From assembly GCA_902729315.2 (NCBI GenBank), contig LR746280.1, positions 2,414,501 through 2,478,500 on the forward strand: a DNA stretch of 64,000 nt, read 5' to 3'. This document shows positions 20,501 to 33,544 of the stretch, one piece after another. Positions within the stretch are counted from its first letter, which is position 1; each line of letters opens with the position of its first letter. This DNA comes from Spirodela intermedia (Eukaryota; Streptophyta; Magnoliopsida; Alismatales; Araceae). The notes beneath the pieces were generated by a model. It did no database searches and had not been told where the DNA came from. It worked only from the letters and a program-made list of their open reading frames with translations. The position numbers and the translations under genes are program-made.

Positions 20501-23500
20501 TATGACTTGCCTAGGACGAACAGCTTTGCAAATGCAGTTTCTGTTTCAAGTAGTGAAGTGGTTTCAAAAGAATTTATAGAGGATGATATTGTCTGTTTAA
20601 ACGCTCAAAATGATATTGCTTTGCCCAGAGTTTTTCTATGTTTGGGACACAATGGGAAAGTTGCGTGGGATGTCAAATGGAGGCCTTGTAATAATGGTGA
20701 CGTGAACTTCAGACATCGGCTAGGCTATCTTGCTGCAGTGTTGGGAAATGGGTCTCTGGAAGTGTAAGTTTATTCCCCATTTTTATCCCTTTTTGTATAC
20801 ATTTTTATTTAGTTGTCCTTTACATCTACCATTCGATGCTCTGTTTCTTTTTTTCCCATTTTCTTCATACGGCAAGTTATTTAGGTTACTTGTAGTTTAC
20901 ATTTTAATTCGTTGGATTTTTTTCTTTTTTGTTGCAGTGATTCAACTGCTGGCCTTGAAAAAAAATTCTTCTTTGCCTTTTTCTTTTTAACTTCTTCTGC
21001 TGTTCATACCATTTTGAAGTCTGTTATTTTAGTTCATATTTTTGATATACTGTGGAAATTATGCATACTGTTGCAGAGGGCAAGTTAGAAATTCAGTTCT
21101 CACTGGGTTGTGTACTTATTACAACCTATAAAATCGGGACACGATTTTCTTTTTACCTCTCCCAACTCTCCCATGAGGGTGCAAATTTGCAACTGCTCTT
21201 TAAGTGTGGATGGACCACAATTTTTTTCCTTACTAATATGAAAGGGAAATTAGAAATGGTACAACCTCCACATAAGAAACAAGTTAAAATTGATACTGTT
21301 ACATCGGTTAATAATTTCTATGTCAATTAAAACTAGATTGTGGTTTATTTAAGGTTGTGCCAGTCTGACTTGAGTTTTGAGTTACACCACGTGAAGTCAG
21401 GTCATTGGCCTAATATGCATGATTTTTAGTGTTTTTTAGCTTAGATCTCAGTAGTTTAAGCAACTTCGTCTTGAAGGCAGTTCGTGATTCTTTCATTTTT
21501 ACGGACGATGGAGATTCACATCAGTAATTTTAAGTTTTTATACAAAGTAAAAGGGCCACATCAAACTAAAACTCACAATGTAGATGACTCAATGGGTAAT
21601 AAACATGAGATCTACAGCGATTCAATTTAAGAACGGCTTCATGCTGATCAGTATGATTCAGATCTTCTGTCATCAGGTCACATGTAATTGGATGTTGTTC
21701 ATGCCTAATCTCACACAAGTTGTCCAACTTTTTCAATATCCACGCAGATTACAGTTTGTAAAGGCAGAAACCATGTCCAACTTATAAAAGTTGGTGCAAG
21801 TTAACTAACCATGCATGACTAACATACCACCTCAAAGCCATTTTATTTACGGTTTCAAACACTTTCTGTTGTTGACAAATAGTGTTAATGCTGATAGAGA
21901 AATGAGAAATGTCTTAAGCCGAGTATGTCTCTGCAATGTAGTTTTTGTGCTCTCAATCATAGTACAAAGGGCTCACACTTCTTCAGCAGCTTGTGTTGAA
22001 ATCAGATTGAATGTCTAAAATGTCTATTTATCACTTTTGAAAGGTGAAGTCTATGCTACTTGTCATCTTGGAAGGACAGTGGACTATGAACAGTGTCGTA
22101 ATTGCTACAGACGCATTACATGTCAAGAGAAAAAGGTATAAACCACAATTGGCTGCAAAAGGATTGGACTAGTTGTGGATACCATGATCTACCTTTGATT
22201 CATCATTGATAGAAAGGAATCGACCCAAACATCAGATTGGTATTCTGATGAAGGAATACATCTATGAGTCAGATTAATCTGTTTTGAGTAAAACCCTAAA
22301 ACGTAATAAACAAAATTGTGGGTTTGGCTCTTCTGTTTTCTCCTTTATTTTGGGTTTTCTAGATGTATATAATTTGGGTGTTTTCCAAAAGCGGTATACT
22401 AATTATTTGTACACTATGATGCATTATCTCACATAGCTGCAATGTAGTACTGATGGTTTTCTTCTAATCGATCATTTTAAAGAGGTTGCCTTGATTTGTC
22501 TTCTTAATGGTTGTATTTTCTGGTTGAGTTGTCTACTTCATTTTTTCAAAGTTTACTCTCGTGATTGTTTTCTGGTTCATACCTCCTTTTATACTTTTTT
22601 GTGTTTAATTTTTTTCTTTGTAATTTAACTTATCTCAGGTGGGAGATCCCATCTCCTAGCATTATTAAGAATATATACAAATCTTCTTTCAAGGAAGATA
22701 CCGATCCCCGTTTTGTAAAGCTATGTCCCGTGTTCAGGTGTTCAGAAGTGAAGTTTGGGGACAGACAAAGGTAAGAACAGGTTTCTCCCCTAGCCGAATG
22801 CATGAGGTTTATTTAGTTGAATTTTATGTTTCATCAACTCGTTTTTTTAGATTCTTCAGTGTCATGCTTTGGCTCGCGGGCTATTGTTCTTGAACACTGA
22901 GATGTGTCTTGTCACTGGAAGATTGTAATCACGTGTGAATCAGATGTATCATGTTGTATTCTAAATGTTGTCTTTCTATTATGAGATAAAATCCATCATA
23001 CATCATAAATCGAAAAGCATACGAATCAAGGATAGCTGAGATTACAAATCACATGCAGGTGTCTCACTGAACTGGCTTCCAAGGATTTGAATGTTTTGTT
23101 GAGAATTTTGTGTATGCTTTTCCTATAGTTTTAAAAACTGTTTACCTATCAGTTAACCTCAGCCGTGAAAAATCTTCCTAATGGTGTTGGTGGTTAAAAG
23201 ATGAATATAATTAGATTCTTGACTATGTTGAGCTGAAATTTCTTGTATACTAATGTGTCTTATGCATGAGTGATCTGTGTGTCTTGTATACTAATGTGTC
23301 TTCTTCATGAGTGATCTGTGTGTCTTGTATACTAATGTGTCTTCTTCATGAGTGATCTGTGTGTCTTGTATACTAATGAATGGTTAAAAGACGAATATTA
23401 GTAGATATTCTCACACATGTTCTAATCTGTGTTTTTTAATTGGAAATGTTTTTAATGTTGTGTGCCCTTGTGGATGGCACCAGTATTTATTTCCCACAAT

Positions 23501-26500
23501 AACTAAAGGACAATCATTTATCTGTGTCTATATTGTATTAGTAATTGTCCTTACGTTACTCTTGTTTCCTCCTAGCTTTTCTTATCCTAAATTATGTGTT
23601 GTGGCAAACCATCGGGTCATATCAGTTGCTGATTTTTTTCAACGCTTTGTCCTACTGAGGCTTAAATTGACTGGCTATGTTCTGGTACCTGATGTCACCT
23701 ACGGTTATTTGACACTATTAGAAACGACAGAGAGTTCTTTGAGGTAGTTCTTCTAGTCATATAGAAGGACGAATCCATCCTAGTAGTATGCGTGGCTGTG
23801 ATTATCTAATCTCAACGTTTTTTATTTGTATGTATTTCTTTTTCCTTTGTTTAATTTGTCCATTGATAACTCACTATCATGCAGCATTCCCCTCACACTG
23901 GAATGGTCGAAGTCCACTCCTGATTTAATTCTAGTTGGATGCCATGATGGGACGGTAAGTGTTTTTCTGGCATTCGTATTTTCTTTGTTCATATTTACAC
24001 TATAAGAAAAATAATGCTTTACACGTTTCTTCATCTATTTAATTTTAAGTCCTCACGTTTTGCATTTTTTAATTAACGGATCCTACTTCTTAACGTGGTG
24101 TTAATAAGGGAAGATTGGAAATTGTTTAACTTTCAGTTTAGTTCCTCATTTTAATTGTTGACCCGCCTTTTGAAGAAAGAAAGGAGTCCCTCTTTTCGTG
24201 TATTTTTATTTACTATATGCCGTATCAGTGGATTGGAAAGTGACTTTCATGTTATTTAAAGTTGAACCAGATATATTTCTCAGTTCCCCTCATAAAATCC
24301 AAAAAACTGTCTTCAAATGTGCCACGGATTTTTCAAAATTTCTGAACAGGTCGTAACTAATGATTTTCTATGTAAACAAAGAACTAGTCCACAAGTATCT
24401 GTTTCTGAACCTGAGTTAGAACATAAATCCTGAGATCCTGTTTGCGCTTTTTACCCCATCTTCCACATTTCCATTTGTTTCTGAGATCCTCAGAAAATTT
24501 GGATTCTATGATGAATACAGCCAGATCCAAGAAATTCATCGATACGCATGATAAAAAAAAATTGTCATGGAGGGATTCATCCTAGAATATTTTTCTTGGT
24601 CTTCTGTAGCTATCTGATGGTTGGACTAGGTGTCATTGTGATTGTATCATTTTTTAAGGGTGTTTTAAACCTGGCTTAGTGCCTGGAATGTCATGGAAAG
24701 TCGCAGTGGCAAAAACCCTCAATAATAAGGCGATGTTGATGTGAAAGAGATATTAGTCCGTCTGGTCATCTCTAATGAGGATAATATTCTAATTTGTTTT
24801 TTCCTAGCCTTAAGTTGAATTACTCTGGATTGATTTTTTAAAGTAATCTACAATGTTAAATGAATTTTGGATTTCTTGAAACTAGAATTCATGACATTTT
24901 CATGTATTTCCAGGTTGCCTTGTGGAAGTTCTCCGCTGGAGATTCCTCTCAAGGTATTGTCTTGATATTTATCTAATGTTCGGGGGGTACTGGCTTCATA
25001 GACAATAATTTGTTGATTGTATAACATGTAGTTATATCTTGTTTCCATGTTTTGATTGTATATAGAAGGAATTTGGCAATCGATTTCGTGGGACATGAGC
25101 AACTTTTAGGATAATTATTGCCAGCATAAACAACTTTATTTTTCTATGTTTGATTGCAGACACAAGACCTTTGTTGTGCTTTACTGCTGACAATGTTCCC
25201 ATAAGAGCTGTTTCTTGGGCTCCCGGTGAAAGGTATTGGTCCATAGATTTTCATTATGGTACTTTACGGATGTTATGTTATATATTACTATTGTTTTTAT
25301 TTCCTTGTAGATATTCAACTTGACTCCCTGGCAGCATAATGACGTCCCAATCACTCTTCATAAATTTCTTCATTGATAAACTATTTTTGAGGTCTACAAT
25401 GGCATAGTTCAACATCAAGTCGGGCAGCTTAGACTTAGATATCGATTTAGTAATCTTGGAATCATAGACACATTAGCTGGCCTCAGCTGGCCTCTTTTGA
25501 CTGTTGGCTGATCAGATTGGCTAACCTTCTTTTTATCATTTCTTAAAATATTGAAAAATGATCAAGTCAGACTGATTTAGCCAATCCTAATGTGTTCGTG
25601 TAGTAATTAGTTTTGGAGCGCCGCCTAGGAATGATCTTGAGCTAATTCTGAAAATGAGGTACTTATATTAATGCTAGTATCTGGAGGCCTAATCTAGTAA
25701 GCCTGACATTTGTGCACTTTGGTTGGTTGCGGTGGTGTGCCATGGCAGCGCTTATCATTGGGGACGTTGGGAACTTATTCAGTAAAGAATACTGTCATAC
25801 TTCAACTATACTATACATTCATAAATAGTGCTTTTAGTTGAAAGATGTGCACGGATAAAATGATATACTTAAATATCACCGCAGATGAATTCTTGGATAT
25901 AATAAGTTAAGGTTACTTTTCAAATGACGACCAGTTTCATTTTTTTAGCTCAAGAACATCACGTAATCAAGTTCATACGTACTGTATTAAGAAGCATAGA
26001 AACCACAAAGGAAAGGATCATGAAACTTCGGACAAGTTGGAGCAAGAAAACCGTTGTTAAGTCATTAGAAGTATTCTTATCCTTCTGAAATTGCCACGCT
26101 GATCTGTTTCAGTTTTCAATACCTTTATAATCATTATAATGATTATTAATAATTTAATCAAGTTTTTTTGAGCTAAAGCCTACATAAAATATACATAGAT
26201 ACTTGTAGATCATACTTTTCAATAAACTATTATGTAAAATTAAGCTTTACCTGGGCGCTATTGCTTCCCGTCTTTGTAGTAATCTAACTGGCCTACATTT
26301 TGTTTGTTTTATTTAGGTCTTGTTAATAAGTCAGATTTTACATTATCGAGTGCAAGGTATCGCAAGATATGTAGTATTTTTGGTAAAAATTAGATTGCAA
26401 TATATCTCTAAGCAATCTGCATTGTTTCTCCTTTACTGATTTTAAGTTCACACCAATGTTACACAACTTAAATACTATGCAGTTATTCTCAAAGTTCAAA

Positions 26501-29500
26501 TGTGGTAGTGACTGCTGGACATGAAGGCATCAAGTTTTGGGATATACGGTATGAGAATGAGATTTTTCTTATTTTGTTATTATCTTTGAGATGAACTTAA
26601 TAATATTGTATGCATTCTTAGTGTTGTCTAGCTACCAAAGTTTTTCTGTCTCCCAAGTGTGGCTCTTATTTCAATGTTTTCCATGCTAAAGTTCCTGTTC
26701 TATTGAACGTTTGGAACTATTTCTTGAAGTTGTTACAATATTCTCTCATAAAGTAGATTTTTCCTCCTTTTTAGACGATGCATGAGAATGTCGTATGCTG
26801 TCAAAAATAGTTTTTCTAAGTTCCTAAATTATGTGAATGACACAGTCCTTTAACACATTTTTCGAGTTTATATGTTGAGTTTCAATTGTTAAAGTATCTC
26901 AGGCCTGTTGAAGTTGTCGTCACCAATAATTTTCTTTCTAAAATACATAGGTGTAAATGCTACTTTTTTAGGTCCAATATATTTATCATCAATCTATCAC
27001 AACTGGTTCAAATTAAACTGTCGTATTTTAATTTCCCTCCTGTTCAACTTGTAAGCTCTTATTTATTCTTTTGCCCTATAATTCCTTAACCTCCTTACTT
27101 TGCAAAGCGTCATCCTAATGTTATCTATCCACTTCTCTTTGTCTAAAAGTGGAGATTGCCAATAAACAAAGCTTAGATTGATTCATATAAATTTTTCTAG
27201 ATTTATATTGGTTGTATGGCTCCTAGGTTTTTTTGTCCTCTTGATCATTAATCAAATCAAGCATTTCTTGACCTTTGAAAATCAAACAATTCATAGAATT
27301 CCAAACAAATTATTCAGTTACTCATAAAATTCTACGTTTCAAAATTTGCATTCTGCATAATCTTCAACCAAAACTGAACCTCCCTAATAATTTATTATTT
27401 AAATATGAATGATACATAGATTATGACCTCAAATAAGTGTATCTTTTGCGGAGAGGCAAGTGAAAATATGAGGGAGACCATGGATAACAGAAAGAAGAAG
27501 GAAATAGAAGAGGAAGAACATAAATTTAGATTAGGAGGGTGAGGATAAATGAGTTCTGGGGTCATAAACCCAAGAGAGAACTATAATTTCCAATACAATT
27601 GTTAGTAACAATAAAAACTTCCAACAGCCTCTAAAAGGGTTTACATACAAATCTTTGTAATTCTAAAATCATACTTCTTACTTCGATGTGATTGTACCAT
27701 ACCCATCTATTAATCCACAAATGTCTCATTCTGGTCACAACCACTTAACGATTTTTGACAAACTCCAGCTACAAATATTAGATAAAACCCAAGTCCAGCC
27801 CACTTACATTTCTGTATCACACATCATTTCATTTCAGTCAATCTTTTCATGGAGTGCTGAAAGGTTTGTTTATTCAAAGATTTGAAACTTCCATTATATC
27901 TGCTGCAGTGATCCTTATCGCCCCTTGTGGGATTTCAATCCTGCACAAAAAATGATATTGAGTCTAGACTGGTTGCAACATCCCAGGTGACATTTTTTTC
28001 CTCAGGAGAATTTTTTTTTTTTTTTAACGTAAAGATTGTATGATAGCACGTTTCTCCTGATTTATTTATTTTTTCTTCTAGCTGTCTCATTTTTTCATTC
28101 GATGATGGCACCATGAAGACCCTCAGCTTGTCGAAGGCAGCATGTGATGTGCATGTTACAGGCAAACCATTTGATGGTGCAAAGCATGGAGTAGTACACA
28201 ATTTCTACCGTTCACAATTTGCAGTTTGGAGTGTCCATGTATCTCCTATAACCGGTAATGCTTTCCTTTTGAACGCAGTGGGATTTGATTTTTAATTATA
28301 ATTCCTTAATTTTGAATATCATAATTTCTAGTGTTTTCAGGACAGTTTTTAACTTTGAATGATGTTGAGACGACTTTATCTTGTTGAAAAAATATGCTAA
28401 TTCTTCTCAAGAAATAGCTATTTTAACAAGAAAGCGTATGCCGTCTTTTTTCATGAGTAAAATACGCTATTTTAACTTTGAAAGTGTATGCCATAATTTA
28501 GCCTGTCTATGATTCTAGTCAGTGAGAGCACGCGTGAGATTGATAACTCCATCTATATAACTTTGTAAAATATCTTTTTCATTTTATTTTACTCAAATTT
28601 AGACGTCCACACTTTACTGTCTACTATGGCTGAGCTGAATCCGACATGGACTCCAGTGGTCTTTTGAACATGATATATTTTGATTAGAAGGCAAGTATTC
28701 TTGAACTTTACATTATTTATGACATGTTTTTGAGGAATACTGCCCTTTTAACTGTCATTTTATATGAAAGAACACATTCGAGAGTTTAAGAGCATAGATC
28801 TCTTGGCATGGCCAAGTTTTATATGTTCGGACCATGATAAGAACAGCGCAACCCAATTTAGAGTGAACCATCTTGGGATTGTTGGTTTCTTCTAGTGTAG
28901 CCTATATATCATCTTGGCATTTCTCTTGGGGGCTTTGAAGACACCCTGTATACTACTCCAGAATGTGGTTCATGCCAATACTATCCTAAACAGAGAAGAC
29001 CATACAGAATACTCAATAGAAGACAGAGAACACAAACAACACAAATTAGTTCAAAAAAAAGAAGGCATGAAATGCAGATCCGTCTCTCATCTTTGTGCAT
29101 ATTTTATTCCTTTTTATTCAGTTTTTATCTGGTAACATCGACTGTGAGGAGGGAAAACAAAAAGCTCAGTACGAAACAATTGAGTCAGTGTATGCTCGAA
29201 CAGTGCAGTAGTTGCTGAATTGTCAGATTTTGTCCCAAGATCTCTCTCGTTGCTTGCCATTATGGGGGCTGAAAGGTTCACCGTGGAGTGCATGAAAACA
29301 TTGGTGGGTATCTCAGTGTAGTCACTTTGGAGATGAAGAGATACAAATTGAGGTGACTCCAAGGTTAATATCATAGAGAAGATGAGGCTTGGTGCGTAAA
29401 AATATTTAATCATTTCTCAGTGTGGCTATTAGAGATTTAAATAGAGTTAGCTAATTTAGACAATGTTGGAATGTTAGACTTTTGGACATTGAAGAAGAGA

Positions 29501-30816
29501 CAAATGTTATGTTCTTAATCCATACATTTTATACTCAAAACCTGGCATCGCCACATAAATTTGTCAAGCTCTTCATTTTTTTGCCACTCAAAAGCTGCAA
29601 CCAAGAGGAAGCAAGTAGGTATTCACTCAGGGATTAGACATTGATGGATTTTTGCTATTTTTTCTTCTTAGCTGTGCTGTCTGCTCCTCATGTTTTCTAA
29701 TTCCTAGTTGTTAAGTAACCCACCCATCTTTGGAATCCTTTACCCAAACAGAAATGCCCTTGCGATTTGGCTAATAGTTTTATGCAGGTTAAGTAATATT
29801 AAATTATCTAATTTCTAGGCTCTATTTCGTGTTCTACGGATTTTATTCTCCTTCTTCTGTTGCACCGGAATTCATATATCTATCCAGACTCACCGCATTT
29901 GCCCTGTGTTTATACTTAAATCAAGGGTTGAGGATCTCGTGGCTAAGAAAAATGAAAACCAATTCTTCCAATTTTTGACTTTTATTATTTTTCTCTGAGT
30001 AATCTTAGGATCAGGATCTTGCTATCGATCCCAGTATTCAACCATATCAAATCAAATGGGAAACATCATCAGATCGTCTTCTTTTAGCCACTGAAGTCTT
30101 TCTTTTGTTCCCAGGTGTGGCCGCCTATTGCTGTGCAGATGGGTCCATTCTTTGCTTTCAGGTTTGATCCATCAGACTCCTCTGTAAGCTACTTAACTTA
30201 GTATCTAATCACCACTGTTCATCAGATAACAGAGAAGTCAGTAGACAAGGACAAGTCGCGGTATCGCTCACCACACTACCTCTGTGGGGCTCTCATGGAG
30301 GCAGCAGACCCCCAGTCTCTCACAGTGATCACCCCACTTCCACACACTGCCATCCCTGATCTGCCTCGCCGGGCCCGCGGGGTCCCCCCGCACTCTACTT
30401 ATGCGCCGCCGCCCCGGGATGATCCCCAAGAACAAGGTGAAGCCATGGATGAGAAATCTCTAGAACCCATGTATTAGTTTCCGATCAGGTTCGTATATAA
30501 ACCTCTGGATTGCATCTCAGGAGAAGACCCAGGAGAAGATCTACAGCACCCAGGAGTTGACCAGCCTGCAAGAAGAAAACCCGCATCCAAGACCCGCAAG
30601 AAGAGACAGGGAGTTGACTTTGTAGAGGAAGAACAGGAGGATTTGCAGGCTGGAGCCACCAGGTCGTCAGATCAAGATTTCTTGGCCTTCCCTCCGAAGA
30701 TCGTGGCAATGCACAGAGTGAGGTGGAACACCAACGAAGGTAGCCAGCGGTGGCTCTGCTCCGGGGGAGCTTCGGGGATCATACGGTGTCAGGTGATCCA
30801 TCTTCCAGATTCATAA
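17514..30816 (+). CDS. WD40 protein with AT-hook array, TFIIIC subunit GTF3C2/TFIIIC110-like
   Basis: Fifteen coding exons give 1013 aa: 17514-17785, 18012-18138, 18248-18285, 18762-18855, 19439-20763, 22639-22770, 23885-23954, 24914-24953, 25160-25232, 26483-26548, 27909-27986, 28082-28254, 30115-30161, 30226-30436, 30521-30816. All junctions are GT-AG and in phase. Propeller blades are visible as SVWAMDWCP...IQIWCL, VAWDVKWRP...GSLEVWEI, TLEWS...GTVALWKF, IRAVSWAP...GIKFWDIR, ILSLDWLQ...GTMKTLSL, WSVHVSP...GSILCFQ and MHRVRWN...SGIIRC. Between blades 1 and 2 sits a roughly 380-residue hydrophilic insert with AT-hook cores (RGRPTK, RGRPRK three times, two weaker) at about residues 246-430. 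By family knowledge, TFIIIC110 helps bind Pol III promoters; the AT-hooks suggest minor-groove DNA contact in the nucleus. The start could instead be the ATG at 17,535. The assignment rests on motif pattern and the conserved C-terminus. Confidence 0.8.
20764..22638 (+). other. Long intron 5 of the WD40 gene
   Basis: The 1,875-bp intron lies between the AT-hook exon (donor GT|GTAAGT) and blade 2 (acceptor TTATCTCAG). Several short open frames are present but none resembles a protein family. No transposon was recognised. Confidence 0.75.
23240..23378 (+). repeat. 41-bp minisatellite in WD40-gene intron 6
   Basis: About 3.4 head-to-tail copies of a 41-bp unit start at 23,240, 23,281, 23,322 and 23,363 (partial). 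Each starts (G/T)TCTTGTATACTAATG and contains CATGAGTGATCTGTGT. The second and third units are nearly identical, implying recent expansion. The repeat is wholly intronic. Confidence 0.92.
28255..30114 (+). other. Long intron 12 of the WD40 gene
   Basis: This 1,860-bp intron separates two halves of a single WD40 blade (donor CCG|GTAATG, acceptor TTCCCAG). I find no coding exon or recognised mobile element in it. Confidence 0.7.
30437..30520 (+). other. Short last intron (84 nt) carrying an in-frame stop
   Basis: The upstream frame would terminate at a TAG (30,475-30,477) if read through. Splicing CAAG|GTGAAG to ATCTCAG|GAGAAG removes the stop in phase and joins the conserved C-terminal blade (MHRVRWN...SGIIRC). 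The segment is more AT-rich than the exons on both sides, as expected for a plant intron. Confidence 0.75.
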
Positions 30817-32900
30817 TACCCCCCTCCCCTCCCCCCTATCAAAGATCCGTCATTTAGCCTTCAGAAACAGAGCGTCTCACTAATATCCCCTGCCCAATAT
30901 CCCAAAGAAAGAAAGGAATTGAAAAAATCTGATGAATTATTTCATTATGATTGCTAATAATTAACCCACTAGAAGTCAAACCTGCCATGTAATTGCAGTG
31001 TTTAATTTCACACAATCTCTCTACTTATTGGTCCTTTTTGGAATCCATCTCTTGGCCTTCTTGCCTTTTTAAGCATAAAATCTCAGCCTCTGATTATTTC
31101 ATCCTGATTGATAATTACCATGCACATCCAGCAATGATTCATCTTCCATAATCACCCTGTTGAGGGCCCCACCTCTGCTCATGGGATCCTCTCATCCTTC
31201 TAGAACTGATGGGATGATACCCATCTTGGTTGACTAATAATGGTCAGCGGTCTTCAACAGTGTTCTTCTATTCTTGCTTTAGCCCCCACTTTCAGCGTCT
31301 TTTCAATGTAATAATCTATTTTTGGAAAGGATCCAGAGAGAGGATAGGTCAAGATGACTGACATATTACCGGTGGGGGCCCCTCCAGGTAGGTTAGATTC
31401 CAAGCCGAACAATGATCACACCGTTGGAATCCTCGATGATGAGAAATTTTGGGGGGGTTATTTTATTATATAAACCCCCTTCTCGTAGAAGTTGTGTATA
31501 AACCCTGTATGAAGTCGTAATTTCACATTACTCTAATAAATTGTAATATTTAAACATAATCAGACCGACAGGTATGAGGATATTCATGCAATTACGGTTC
31601 CGATTAGGGTGTTTCTCCGATTATAGCTTTGATCCGTGTATTTACGTACAAGCCCTTGTTGATTTCCTCAGTCGCTTTCCTGCCCTGTCGGCACCCACCT
31701 TGGAATGTGACGTGCTGATAGCATGCTCGTTGTCGCGTCTAAGATCAGTTAATTTACATAAACTTAGTAAATATTAACGATGTGACGTCATTAATTGAGT
31801 TCGTACTTACTCAGCTAAGCAAAGTATATTTTAATTATATGGGTCCCTTTATTTTTATTTATTATAAAAATATATTATGCGTGCTTGTCCATGGTGATCA
31901 TTGATGATGTGGGCCAAGATAACTATTGGATATTATAAATTAGCTAATTTTCATAAATTACTATTTATTATCACTTTAGAAGCCGCTGGTATAATAACAC
32001 CAATTATGTGTGTCCTTTTTATGCTAAATCACTTAAAATATATTTTTTATAGATAATTATTTACATGTGATAATTTTGGAAATCATCTGAAGGAATTTTG
32101 AAAGGGTGAGATTGCAAGATGATGGAAAATTATCTAATTTATTTTGATAATTTTCTCCAACTTGCAGTTGACTCAATGCAATGATTCTGGTGACTATTCC
32201 ATTCAAAATCAACGTTAGAAAACTGAGTATAGTCAACCCCATATTTAGTTCAAACAAAAAATGGACAAAAAATACCATAAGTGGGTTTGGAGGGCAACTT
32301 AAATCCTTCCAACCCTCTAGGAAAGAAAAAAAAGGCAACTTAATACCCATTTAGATTGGGTTGACTTTTGTTAACATATCCAACCAAAAGTCAAAGTTAT
32401 TTGGAGAACAAGTATCTTAAACATCTAGTGTTCATATTTCTACTGGAGAATAGTATTACATCCAAACAATTTATAGTAAATATTTAGAAGAGTAGAGAGT
32501 ATAATTATTTTTTTACCATACATATCGATAGTAAATTTAATATTACGAGGTGATGTGGTATGGTTGTGATTTTTTATGGATTTTGGGGAAAAGTCTCCAT
32601 GATAACTATGTTGGGTAGAGAGATATACACTATCTAAGTGGAAGGATTGATGTTCTGAAAATAAAAATAAATTAATATTTCCTAAAATCAATATCTCCCT
32701 TTTGAAATTTGGGCAAAAACTTATCCCATACTTTATTATAAATACCCCCCGATTCGAGTAGATTCACAAAATAAACCCTATTCTTTCAAGTAATTCCGAG
32801 GGGGGTACACATGTTTGATTACGTCAGGACAAGGAACCGGCGCTCCACGTTGTCTTTTTAGGTTGTATGGGGCTCCACAATCAACACCCACCAATCGCGT
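30817..32900. other. Intergenic between WD40 gene and PPC4
   Basis: This is the 3' UTR of the WD40 gene followed by AT-rich DNA. No complete gene is seen; the open frames are short and unrelated to known proteins. Two similar segments in the same orientation (31,455-31,520 and 32,733-32,800; TTATTATA-AACCCCC...TCG-GTAG...AAACCCT) are 1.28 kb apart. Confidence 0.6.
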
Positions 32901-33122
32901 ACGTGGCAGTCAGAAAGGAGATGTCAGAAACAAAAATAGCCATGGACGGTCACGTCACCAGCGTGATTGGTATATGCGTTTAAGATTCATCTGCTTTTAG
33001 GTGGTGACGCACAAGGGAGGGGTCCCGCCCGCTTGATCCACGTGGCGAATAAAGGCCGGTGAATCTTTGTCTTTTTCGTTCGGTCCAGTCGGAATATGCG
33101 ATTTCCCAAGCCCCCCCCCCCC

Positions 33123-33166
<44 letters not shown>

Positions 33167-33544
33167 ATCCCGTGTCTTCTTCAATCGTATCGTCGTCACA
33201 GATGCGCCAAGCCCTCTTTATGGCTCCCGTGTCTTTCTCTCTCTCCCGCGCATGCCCTCGTCCATATTCGGAACGTCACAGCTCTCTCTCTCTCTCGCTC
33301 CCGCGCGTGCTCTGTGCACCTTCGGAACGTCACACAGCTCTCTCTCTCTCTCTCTTTCTCTCTCTCACTGCCTTTGCGTAAACCACGACAAGTCCTCCCC
33401 GTGAGCCCTCTGATCATTCGAGAATCACGCGGCTTCTTATTTCTTGCTCGCTCCTCTCCTCTCTTTCTCGGCATACGTTCATCGCCATCTCTCTCTCTCC
33501 TCCGCTCGCTCGCTCACTTGCGCTGTGCGTGGGGGAGCAGAGAG
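32901..33544 (+). promoter_or_regulatory. PPC4 promoter and pyrimidine-rich 5' leader
   Basis: The composition turns GC- and CT-rich. A run of 12 C (33,111-33,122) and an 18-unit CT repeat (33,126-33,161) are followed by two copies of a unit beginning TTCGGAACGTCAC...GCTCTCTCTC (33,267 and 33,321; spacing 54 bp). A frame open from 33,059 through the ATG at 33,545 is low-complexity Leu/Ser sequence generated by the CT tracts. The conserved protein begins at 33,545, in context GAGAGATGACG. Confidence 0.6.
33126..33161. repeat. (CT)18 microsatellite in PPC4 leader
   Basis: This is an uninterrupted CT dinucleotide run preceded by poly-C. It lies about 385 bp before the start codon. CT/GA tracts in plant leaders are known binding sites for BPC (GAGA-binding) factors. 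Confidence 0.95.

Noticed and set aside
22040-22138. Possible cassette exon in intron 5 of the WD40 gene (VYATCHLGRTVDYEQCRNCYR)
   Set aside because: It reads open with a Cys pattern, but no upstream acceptor or phase-compatible donor could be fixed and no WD40 homology is present.
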